A program made the translations under genes and the position numbers. A stretch of 5,356 bases of DNA, from the NCBI GenBank assembly GCA_900772685.1, contig CAAGRP010000192.1, positions 1-5,356 of the forward strand, read 5' to 3'. Below, in pieces: positions 1-5,356 of this stretch; positions within the stretch are counted from its first letter, which is position 1, and the number at the start of each line of letters is the position of its first letter. This DNA comes from Lachnospiraceae bacterium (GTDB lineage Bacteria; Bacillota; Clostridia; Lachnospirales; Lachnospiraceae). The notes beneath the pieces were generated by a model, which saw nothing but the letters and a program-made list of their open reading frames with translations, was not told the origin of the DNA and did not search any database.

Positions 1-1929
1 CTCCCTGTAAAGAACTGCGTAATATTCATTTATCCTTCCTTTTTTGAGGCTCGCCGACGCAAATTCCCGGGCGTTCTTTTCATAGTTTTCATATGATATG
101 GGATCATTTTCCTTATCCTTTATGATATTCGCATAAAGATAAGCCTTTTTACGCTCTCCTATCCCCGAATTATATGAAAAATAAAGCTTAACCGCTGCGG
201 GAAGAGGTGTCGTTTCGCTCTCCGGCCTTGTCTCTATATAATATTCATATAGTCTTGTGAGCCTGATATCCTGTTCGACAGCTTTTTCATACCATTTATA
301 ATATACCGGATCAGTAGGATCATCATTCATTATATATCTGCATATGGCCTCAAGGATCTCGCGTCTTTTATATTCGTCATACGCATTTGACAAAAGGCTG
401 TACAGCGTAGGATAGAATTTCTTAAGATTCTCGCTTAAAAATGCCGCCCTTAATAAAAGGCTTTCCGTTATAAGCCCTTCCTTATGTGCAAACAGCAGGA
501 CCCTTATCATAAACGGTGAAAGCCTTCTTAAAAGCGATTCCTGAGCACTTAACAGCTTCCATGCCCTAAGGTACAGAAACGGACTTCTGCATCCGAGGTC
601 ATAGACCTTTTCAAGCTCGGAAAGTCCCCACGGCGAGTTATAGCCATGCGCTTCAAGCTCTCTTAAATAAAGCTCCAGTATGATAAAATCCTCAGGCGAC
701 TGCTTATAATGATCATACAGCATCGGAGCGATATTGGAATCTTCCTTAGGGAGAAGTCCCGCCTCCTTGGAAAGATACAGATATACCGCTTTCTCCCACG
801 GTTTCTTAGGTACTATCTCGCCGGTCTTTATAGGCCACAGCAGCTCTACAAGCTTAGCCTTTTCCTCCTGGCATGCGGCAAGATAGGCCTCGGCATAAAG
901 CGTAAAGAAATCCTCCGACTCCTCCTTTATCTCCTTAAGCCATTCGCTTGACTTTTCGTACCATGTCCTGTAATCCACCCGTTTAAGCTGAAGCTCAAGA
1001 TATTCCCTTAAAAGGTTAAGTATCCTTATTTTTCTGTATTTTGACGATACAAGCTCCATATCCTCATACGGAGACGCCGTTATCTCAAATTCAAGAGTTT
1101 CATATACAGTCTTCAGGATTATCCTTCCTCTGCATTTTCTTCCGCATAGTCTGTCCCTGTTCAGGATAAACTCAAGCCCGTATACACGTCCTATAAAATC
1201 ATCCGATGTTATCGACCTTTTATTTACCTCGATAAAATCACCCTTTACCGATACCTCTATATGCGCATAGCCCCATGTACTCTTATAGATATACATCGTG
1301 TCCTTTATGGTACTGCCGAGCACATACGAAAGCTTTTCTTTTTTATCCGCCGATATGCTTATCCGCTCCTTTTTCCCGGAAGCGATAAGAAACTCCTCGA
1401 GATGCTGATAGGTCACGGGATTTTCCGAAAGTCCCCTGTAAAGCGGAATATATTTATTGTTTTTTCCTTTTAAAAGGCTTATGAACTTCTCATTTGTATA
1501 CAGCAAAAAAGCTTTGCGAAAATCATGCATTGCCATTTTCGCAAAGTTATCCAGTGTCTGTATTTCTTCAAACGGCTCCGGCATCCTGTCCTCTATCGTC
1601 ACGTTTACAGGTATGCACAGCTCTCCTATATCGGAAACAACATAGATATTTCCGTTTATAGCGTCATTTTCCTTCAGTCCGCAGGTATCCAGTCCGTAAA
1701 CTATCTTGCACGAGGTTCCTTTAAATTTCTCTGATGCAAATACTATCCTGTGGTCATCCGAATAAACATATCCCCTTATCTTTATGTCTTCCGTCGTGCC
1801 GATCCTGAAAAAATCCTGATACTGACGCCCTTTCTGTACGGAAAGTCTGATCTCCTTAAGAGACGACAACAGCCTTGGCGGTTCCAGCTCAAGGTTTTCT
1901 TTTAATATTTCATTTACCCTTCTGTTCAA
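1..1929 (-). CDS. DUF5717 family protein, N-terminal 643 residues (3' end outside window)
   Basis: An open frame of 643 codons runs off the left edge without a stop. The start chosen is TTG at 1929: an in-frame stop lies at 1953-1951, there is no in-frame ATG or GTG near the beginning, and GGGGAG at 1944-1939 stands 9 bases upstream. Residues 1 to about 300 look beta-rich, with short strands such as IKIRGYVYS and a CGRKCRGR segment at 262-269. From about residue 300 onward the protein looks helical, with repeated Tyr/Leu/Trp-rich helices (WYEKSSEWL, LYAEAYLAA, YYKWYEKAVEQD, YENYEKNAREFA) resembling a TPR-like solenoid. No signal peptide or membrane segment is visible, so it is probably cytoplasmic. 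The pattern fits my memory of DUF5717 proteins, usually well over 1000 residues, so a substantial C-terminal part should lie outside. No function is known to me. It is the last visible gene of the operon, 14 bases after trmL. Confidence 0.82.
   Translation of the reverse strand, partial: MNRRVNEILKENLELEPPRLLSSLKEIRLSVQKGRQYQDFFRIGTTEDIKIRGYVYSDDHRIVFASEKFKGTSCKIVYGLDTCGLKENDAINGNIYVVSDIGELCIPVNVTIEDRMPEPFEEIQTLDNFAKMAMHDFRKAFLLYTNEKFISLLKGKNNKYIPLYRGLSENPVTYQHLEEFLIASGKKERISISADKKEKLSYVLGSTIKDTMYIYKSTWGYAHIEVSVKGDFIEVNKRSITSDDFIGRVYGLEFILNRDRLCGRKCRGRIILKTVYETLEFEITASPYEDMELVSSKYRKIRILNLLREYLELQLKRVDYRTWYEKSSEWLKEIKEESEDFFTLYAEAYLAACQEEKAKLVELLWPIKTGEIVPKKPWEKAVYLYLSKEAGLLPKEDSNIAPMLYDHYKQSPEDFIILELYLRELEAHGYNSPWGLSELEKVYDLGCRSPFLYLRAWKLLSAQESLLRRLSPFMIRVLLFAHKEGLITESLLLRAAFLSENLKKFYPTLYSLLSNAYDEYKRREILEAICRYIMNDDPTDPVYYKWYEKAVEQDIRLTRLYEYYIETRPESETTPLPAAVKLYFSYNSGIGERKKAYLYANIIKDKENDPISYENYEKNAREFASASLKKGRINEYYAVLYRE
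1512..1546 (-). repeat. Perfect 12-bp inverted repeat with U-tract, inside the DUF5717 gene
   Basis: The arms 1512-1523 and 1535-1546 are exact reverse complements (CTTTGCGAAAAT / ATTTTCGCAAAG) separated by 11 bases. On the coding (minus) strand the second arm is followed by C and six T residues (1511-1505), which gives the look of an intrinsic terminator within codons 128-139. The stem has only four G-C pairs, so its strength is uncertain. It may be a chance result of codon choice. Confidence 0.5.
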
Positions 1930-1938
1930 AGCCTGCTT

Positions 1939-1944
1939 CTCCCC
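1939..1944 (-). promoter_or_regulatory. Ribosome binding site fixing the TTG start of the DUF5717 gene
   Basis: GGGGAG on the minus strand begins with the last base of the trmL TAG stop and lies 9 bases before TTG at 1929. It is the strongest Shine-Dalgarno match near the beginning of the frame, which has no in-frame ATG or GTG there. The contact with the trmL stop suggests that terminating ribosomes could reinitiate here. Confidence 0.7.
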
Positions 1945-2438
1945 TACCAGTCAAATCTCCTCAAACGGCCTGTTTCCGTCATATCCTTAAAGCCCTGCTG
2001 CCTGAGCGCCTCATACAGAACTATAGAAACACTGTTGCTGAGGTTTAAGGATCTTATATCTTCCTTCATCGGTATACGGACTGTTGTATCCGGATTTTTC
2101 ACGAGGATCTCCTCGGGAATACCCGCACTCTCTTTTCCGAACATGATATAACAGTCCTCTTCATAGGTTACCTCCGTATACATATGCGGCGCCTTTGTAC
2201 TTGCATAATATATCTTTGCACCGGGGTTCTTCAAAAGGAACTCCTCGTAATCCAGATATGTAGTAACATCAAGCTTACTCCAGTAATCCATGCCCGCTCT
2301 TTTTATCGCTTTTTCACTAAGCCTGAAGCCCAGCGGTTCGATAAGATGCAGCCTCGCACCTGTCGCAACGCATGTCCGTCCGATGTTTCCTGTATTTGCC
2401 GGTATTTCCGGCTCATGAAGTACTATATTTAAAGGCAT
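1944..2438 (-). CDS. trmL: tRNA (cytidine(34)-2'-O)-methyltransferase TrmL
   Basis: This 164-residue protein matches the usual size of TrmL/YibK, a SPOUT-class, trefoil-knot methyltransferase. The family uses S-adenosylmethionine to 2'-O-methylate the wobble base (position 34) of certain leucine tRNAs in the cytoplasm. Visible hallmarks are the N-terminal NIVLHEPEIPANTGNIGRTC segment (residues 4-23; conserved Asn and Arg of SPOUT motif 1), GKESAGIP at 101-108 (motif 2) and IPM...IRSLNLSNSVSIVLYEALRQ at 122-147 (the knot and cofactor loop, motif 3). The ATG start at 2438 has AGAGGA about 8 bases upstream. It lies 35 bases after the AIRS-like gene and 14 bases before the DUF5717 gene, so it is probably co-transcribed. 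Nothing is missing from the core motifs. The specific TrmL assignment, rather than another SPOUT enzyme, rests on the minimal length and the characteristic N-terminus. Confidence 0.95.
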   Translation of the reverse strand: MPLNIVLHEPEIPANTGNIGRTCVATGARLHLIEPLGFRLSEKAIKRAGMDYWSKLDVTTYLDYEEFLLKNPGAKIYYASTKAPHMYTEVTYEEDCYIMFGKESAGIPEEILVKNPDTTVRIPMKEDIRSLNLSNSVSIVLYEALRQQGFKDMTETGRLRRFDW

Positions 2439-2473
2439 GTCCGTTCCTCTTGTAAAAAATTATAGTTCCCGAA

Positions 2474-3040
2474 TCACAGCAGGTTTATGCTGTCGGGATT
2501 AGGTCTGTTAAGGCAGCTCACATGGTCCGCGCATCTTATATGAAGGTCTTTTCCCTCTTTCATATATCCTACGCAGACCGCATTCACCCCGGCTTCCTTA
2601 AGCTCATCTATAAGCCTTACCGGCTCACGTGTCACAGTAAGGAGCGCTCCGTTTGACAAAAGCTCATACGGATTTATCCCGAAGTATTCACATATCTCCA
2701 CCGTTTCCTGCCTGACAGGTATCTTCCTGATATCTATCTCAAAGCCTTTTCCGGTACATCTTCCGAGCTCCCAAAGAGCTGCCAGTATTCCGCCGTCCGA
2801 GACAGGAATATTTATCAGGATATTATATTTCCCGGCGATCTTAAGTGCCGTATCCGTGTTCAGGCTGTTTTCAAATAAAACAGCTTCCTTTATTATGTCT
2901 TTATAAAAGAACCCCGTCAGTTCCTTTGATTTCTTTTTCGCAATGATCGAGGTTCCCTCAAGTGCTATCCATCCCGTAATAACAACCGCAGGTTCACCGT
3001 CTATCTTTAAAAAGCCTTCGCCCTTATTAAGCCGCCGCAT
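2474..3040 (-). CDS. Stand-alone AIR synthase/HypE-like C-terminal domain protein
   Basis: The 188-residue product resembles only the C-terminal half of AIR-synthase-related (PurM/HypE/SelD superfamily) proteins of Clostridia, which usually have about 320-340 residues. Recognisable stretches are GWIALEGTSIIA (23-34), VSDGGILAALWELG (80-93), the EIDIRKIPVRQETVEICEYFGINPYELLSNGALL region (101-134) and LIDELKEAGVNAVCVGYM (143-160). The N-terminal domain, which carries the Gly/Asp-rich ATP and metal site, is absent, so catalysis by itself is doubtful. The ATG at 3040 is preferred because GGAG lies 6 bases upstream; a TTG at 3046 in the same frame would add two residues but leaves no room for that site. 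The gene overlaps the end of the vanW gene by 14 bases, which suggests translational coupling. The frame is clean and the domain well conserved, so it looks functional rather than decayed. The true role is unknown; hydrogenase maturation is not implied, since no hyp genes are nearby. Confidence 0.82.
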   Translation of the reverse strand: MRRLNKGEGFLKIDGEPAVVITGWIALEGTSIIAKKKSKELTGFFYKDIIKEAVLFENSLNTDTALKIAGKYNILINIPVSDGGILAALWELGRCTGKGFEIDIRKIPVRQETVEICEYFGINPYELLSNGALLTVTREPVRLIDELKEAGVNAVCVGYMKEGKDLHIRCADHVSCLNRPNPDSINLL

Positions 3041-4484
3041 TTTCAACTCCGATTATAGAATTTATAGATCCAAGGTCTGTCTTGTCGGCCGCAGCCTGAA
3101 GCTGAGATATCTGGGCTGCCGTTGCACCCTTCGTACCTACGGTATAAACCTGATCGCTCTTCTTGTATTCACTCGAGTTTATCTGTTCCTTTGAGACCTG
3201 CTCGCCGTTCATATATACGATCTTGTATGCGACCGCCGTCATTCCCTTATGTCCCTGCGATGCTTCTACCTTGCCGAAATCAAGCGTAGGATCAAGCTCG
3301 ACCCTGGTCTCTATATCTGTCTCTGTAAGGACCTTGCTCTCAAAGCTTATTGTCCTTGCAGGATCTCTTGTTTCGTGTCCGAATACAGTAAACTGCACGG
3401 TTCCTCCCGCTGCATAACCCTCTATATAGACAGGCGCGTCCGTATTGTTCACAAATTTAAAGTCCTTTATTCCCTCTGCTACAGACGCATCCATGGAAGG
3501 ATCGACATATCCTACCGTAAGTGAATGCTCACATCTTTCCGTAACATCAAGCTCCGATTCAAGGACAGCTCTGTAAAGCGTAGAAGTCACCTGACAGATG
3601 CCTCCTCCGAAATCGTCGACTACCTCTCCGTTAAGATATGTACCGGCCTCGGCATATCCTGCCTCTGCCGTAAACGGCGTCAGATACTCTTCAGCCGAAA
3701 ACTCTTCTCCCGGATATATTACTGCTCCGTTGATCTTTGCTGTTCCGACCGCTATATTCTGCACCCTTGACTCGCTCTTATCATCTACGGTGTAATATGT
3801 AACTCCCTGTCCGAGTACATCCTTTACAAGCGCAAAGTTATCGGCATCACCATATGCCTCATCCACGACCGTAACGGCATTGATCTTACCGTATCCTCCG
3901 TGCCAGTCGGTATTCATATATTCGCAGATGGCTGCCGTCGTATTATCCACGTCAACATAAAGACCATCCACCTTATCCGTAGGGACGATACTTCCGTCGG
4001 ACTGCATCTCAAGTGTCATATCTCTTCTTTCGATATTAAGAGCCACACACTTTGTCTCTACTACATTTCTTACTGTTTCCTCATCCACGCCAAGCCTGAG
4101 TTCAAATATCTCACCCTGCTTTTCGTCGATATGATTTGCTATCTTATATCTTTTCCAGATACTTCCTTTTTTCCCGATCTCCATTATCTTTGAGACCACG
4201 TCCGTGTTCGTCTGATAAAGTCCGAGCTCTCCGGCGGTAACATCCACCGACTGTGCCCCGACATTTATGGTTATCACTCCCTGCATAAGACTGTTCATCT
4301 TATCTGCGATAACGTTGTTTATCTGTTCCTCGTTCATCCCGGAAATATTTATATTTTCTATATAAATATTATCCTCTGCCGTCTGCGTTTCATCGGCCCT
4401 AACTTTATTTGAAAAAAACATAAAGATAAGAGCCGCCGCAGCTATGATAAGTATCCTGCGTATTTCTTTTGTTTTTATCTTCAT
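3027..4484 (-). CDS. VanW family protein with YoaR-like and G5 domains, exported
   Basis: The 485-residue protein begins with a basic N-terminus and a hydrophobic segment (residues 10-24). A VRA-DE site at 28-32 could be cut by signal peptidase; otherwise the segment acts as a membrane anchor. Residues about 40-210 resemble the YoaR-like putative peptidoglycan-binding region, perhaps as two copies. The VanW domain covers about 230-365, with its hallmark GGGICQVTSTLY at 293-304 and FKFVNNTDAPVYIEG at 342-356. A G5-like domain lies at about 376-451, followed by a short Ala-rich tail. VanW is named after an accessory gene of vancomycin-resistance clusters, but its biochemical activity is not established, and chromosomal copies like this one are no evidence of resistance. 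A role at the cell wall is inferred from export and domain content. The ATG start overlaps the nth stop as ATGA, with GAGGA about 9 bases upstream inside nth. The 3' end overlaps the AIRS-like gene by 14 bases. Confidence 0.93.
   Translation of the reverse strand: MKIKTKEIRRILIIAAAALIFMFFSNKVRADETQTAEDNIYIENINISGMNEEQINNVIADKMNSLMQGVITINVGAQSVDVTAGELGLYQTNTDVVSKIMEIGKKGSIWKRYKIANHIDEKQGEIFELRLGVDEETVRNVVETKCVALNIERRDMTLEMQSDGSIVPTDKVDGLYVDVDNTTAAICEYMNTDWHGGYGKINAVTVVDEAYGDADNFALVKDVLGQGVTYYTVDDKSESRVQNIAVGTAKINGAVIYPGEEFSAEEYLTPFTAEAGYAEAGTYLNGEVVDDFGGGICQVTSTLYRAVLESELDVTERCEHSLTVGYVDPSMDASVAEGIKDFKFVNNTDAPVYIEGYAAGGTVQFTVFGHETRDPARTISFESKVLTETDIETRVELDPTLDFGKVEASQGHKGMTAVAYKIVYMNGEQVSKEQINSSEYKKSDQVYTVGTKGATAAQISQLQAAADKTDLGSINSIIGVENAAA
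4344..4370 (-). repeat. AT-only 11-bp inverted repeat in the 5' part of the vanW gene
   Basis: The arms 4344-4354 and 4360-4370 are perfect reverse complements made only of A and T, with a 5-base loop. They fall in codons 39-47, which encode NIYIENINI, so the symmetry may simply reflect runs of Asn, Ile (ATA) and Tyr codons. A hairpin this rich in A-U would be weak. Confidence 0.4.
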
Positions 4485-5113
4485 TTCTTTTTTTCCTCAT
4501 TACAATATTTTGTAAGAAAGCACTCGCTGCATTTCGGACTTCTGGCAAGGCAAATGCTCCTGCCGAATGTTATTATCTGTATATTATATAATATCCAATG
4601 ATCTTTTGGCAGTACCTTCATAAGATCAAATTCGATCTTTTCGGGATCGGTTTCCTTCGTAAGAGAAAGCCTGTTTGAGATCCTTTTGACATGTGTATCG
4701 ACAACGATGCTTGGGATGTGGTAAATATTTCCTCTTATGACATTTGCCGTCTTTCTGCCTACACCAGGAAGCTTTATAAGCTCATCGATGTCAGACGGAA
4801 CCTCTCCGTTATACTTTTCGCAGAGCATCTTTGCGCATGCGATTATGTTTTTTGCCTTATTATGATAAAATCCCGTCGGCCTTATATCATTTTCAAGCTC
4901 CGTAAGGTCTGCCTTTGCAAATGCATAGATATCCGGATATTTCACAAAAAGGTCCTTTGTCACTATATTGACACGTGCATCCGTGCACTGGGCACTCAGT
5001 ATCGTTGCAATAAGAAGCTCCTGCGCATTCCTGTGCTCAAGATAGCAGACATATTCCGTTCCATATCTTTCATCAAGCTTTTCGAGTATCTCTTTTGTTC
5101 TTTTTTTGATCAT
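4481..5113 (-). CDS. nth: Endonuclease III (DNA glycosylase/AP lyase)
   Basis: The 210-residue product has the normal length and all landmarks of endonuclease III, which removes oxidised pyrimidines from DNA and nicks the abasic site in base excision repair. ILSAQCTDARVN lies at 38-49. The helix-hairpin-helix LPGVGRKTANV (115-125) carries the catalytic lysine K121. VDTHVKR (138-144) carries the catalytic aspartate D139. The C-terminal 4Fe-4S cluster motif is complete, C188-x6-C195-x2-C198-x5-C204. The ATG start at 5113 has AAAGG 7 bases upstream; an ATG four bases further upstream is out of frame. It is the first gene after the tRNA-Phe terminator and appears to lead the operon. Its TGA overlaps the vanW ATG. 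The last codons form an A-rich tract that also serves as spacer for the vanW ribosome binding site. Confidence 0.97.
   Translation of the reverse strand: MIKKRTKEILEKLDERYGTEYVCYLEHRNAQELLIATILSAQCTDARVNIVTKDLFVKYPDIYAFAKADLTELENDIRPTGFYHNKAKNIIACAKMLCEKYNGEVPSDIDELIKLPGVGRKTANVIRGNIYHIPSIVVDTHVKRISNRLSLTKETDPEKIEFDLMKVLPKDHWILYNIQIITFGRSICLARSPKCSECFLTKYCNEEKKK
4494..4498 (-). promoter_or_regulatory. Ribosome binding site for the vanW gene inside nth
   Basis: GAGGA within the last codons of nth precedes the vanW ATG (4484) by 9 bases. With the ATGA stop/start overlap it supports translational coupling of the two genes. Confidence 0.65.
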
Positions 5114-5154
5114 CCATTCACCTTTCGGTCTTTACTTTAAATCCGGATAAAAGC

Positions 5155-5189
5155 AAAAAAAGGTCGTCAATCGAGTGACAACCCTTTTT
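5155..5189 (-). terminator. Intrinsic terminator downstream of tRNA-Phe
   Basis: On the minus strand GGTTGTCA (5183-5176) pairs with TGACGACC (5169-5162) around a 6-base loop. The stem is extended by a G-U pair and a run of A opposite the terminal T-tract (5161-5155). This gives about 14 pairs followed by U residues, a typical rho-independent terminator. The flanking A-run on the other arm could allow function in both directions. A 7-bp outer repeat, CCGGATA at 5143-5149 and its complement at 5193-5199, brackets the hairpin and could extend the structure through bulges. It lies between the tRNA and nth, so the operon needs either read-through or its own promoter. Confidence 0.85.
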
Positions 5190-5208
5190 CTATATCCGGC
5201 ATTTTAAA

Positions 5209-5281
5209 TGCCTAGTTCCGGAATCGAACCAGAGACACGGGGATTTTCAGTCCCCTGCTCTACCAACTGAGCTAACTAGGC
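5209..5281 (-). tRNA. tRNA-Phe (anticodon GAA)
   Basis: The minus strand folds as a complete 73-base cloverleaf. The acceptor stem GCCTAGT/ACTAGGC is perfect over 7 pairs. The D arm GCTC/GAGC has an 8-base loop AGTTGGTA. The anticodon stem GGGGA/TCCCC encloses CTGAAAA, with GAA at positions 34-36. The variable loop has 5 bases, and the T arm TCTGG/CCGGA encloses TTCGATT. The discriminator base is A (5209), as expected for phenylalanine. The 3' CCA is not encoded, because TTT follows the discriminator, so it must be added after transcription. Confidence 0.97.
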
Positions 5282-5292
5282 GTCCTCGATTC

Positions 5293-5324
5293 ATTATATT
5301 AACATAATGCATTTAAAAGAACAA
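5293..5324 (-). promoter_or_regulatory. Probable sigma-A-type promoter of tRNA-Phe
   Basis: A perfect -10 hexamer TATAAT lies at 5298-5293, 11 bases before the tRNA 5' end, so transcription would start only a few bases upstream of the mature tRNA. The -35 element is poor. TTGTTC at 5324-5319 is 20 bases away, which is longer than ideal; it is 17 bases from an alternative weaker -10, TAATAT. The surrounding region is AT-rich. The rest of the right edge, to 5356, holds no gene that I can support. Confidence 0.55.
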
Positions 5325-5356
5325 GACCGTTAAAACAGTTACCGATATTATATTTA

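Noticed and set aside
709..1734. Plus-strand open frames of 62-80 codons opposite the DUF5717 gene
   Set aside because: They are short, overlap one another, and lie antisense to a continuous 643-codon frame with a consistent protein pattern.
2474..3040. Assignment as hydrogenase maturation factor HypE or as PurM
   Set aside because: Only the C-terminal domain is present, the ATP-binding half is missing, and no hydrogenase-maturation or purine genes are adjacent.
3163..4193. Several plus-strand open frames of 65-97 codons opposite the vanW gene
   Set aside because: They overlap each other and the well-supported VanW protein, have no recognisable motifs, and mirror its codon bias. They are treated as shadows.
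3027..4484. VanW as part of a vancomycin-resistance cluster
   Set aside because: There are no vanRS, vanHAX or ligase genes nearby. VanW/G5 proteins are common chromosomal genes in Clostridia, so this is not evidence of resistance.
4691..5140. 149-codon plus-strand open frame opposite nth
   Set aside because: It is antisense to a clear nth gene with complete catalytic and iron-sulphur motifs. The translation is Cys/Ile/Arg-rich with no recognisable domain, as expected of a shadow frame.
5142..5170. Possible promoter using TTGACG in the terminator arm (5170-5165) for nth
   Set aside because: The -35 match is good, but 17-18 bases downstream lies TCCGGA or CCGGAT, which is not a -10 element. 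The nearest AT-rich hexamer, TTTAAA at 5141-5136, is 23 bases away.
1..5356. Mobile element, CRISPR array, phage or toxin-antitoxin content
   Set aside because: No transposase, integrase, direct-repeat array, attachment-site duplication at the tRNA, or small toxin/antitoxin pair is visible. All coding space is explained by five ordinary genes.

Overview
The window looks like ordinary chromosomal backbone of a Gram-positive anaerobe of the class Clostridia, most likely family Lachnospiraceae. The reasons are a protein recognised as the DUF5717 type (from memory, largely a Lachnospiraceae family), a VanW/G5 cell-envelope protein, an AIR-synthase-related protein of the kind common in that family, moderate GC content, frequent ATA and AGG/AGA codons, and strong GGAG-type ribosome binding sites. 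No species is claimed.

Everything lies on the minus strand, so the order of expression runs from right to left. At the right edge (about 5282-5356) is a promoter-like region with a perfect TATAAT box. It is followed by a tRNA-Phe(GAA) gene (5209-5281) and a strong stem-loop with a U-tract that should act as its terminator (5155-5189). A tightly packed five-gene cluster follows: nth (endonuclease III, 4481-5113), a secreted or membrane-anchored VanW/G5 protein (3027-4484), a half-length AIR-synthase/HypE-like protein holding only the C-terminal domain (2474-3040), trmL (tRNA wobble 2'-O-methyltransferase, 1944-2438), and the N-terminal 643 codons of a large DUF5717 protein (1929 to beyond position 1).

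Junctions are short: an ATGA overlap between nth and vanW, a 14-base overlap between vanW and the AIRS-like gene, a 35-base gap before trmL, and a 14-base gap before the DUF5717 gene, whose TTG start follows a GGGGAG site touching the trmL stop. This argues for one co-transcribed unit with some translational coupling. The products do not form an obvious pathway; they combine DNA repair, envelope, nucleotide-type enzyme fold, tRNA modification and unknown roles. No gene-free stretch exceeds 300 bases.

I see no mobile element, CRISPR array, phage gene or defence system, and nothing amounting to a new system. The points worth a second look are the stand-alone C-terminal AIRS domain, a terminator-like hairpin inside the DUF5717 gene, a frameshift-type heptamer at the nth/vanW junction, and the absence of a clear promoter for the operon after the tRNA terminator.
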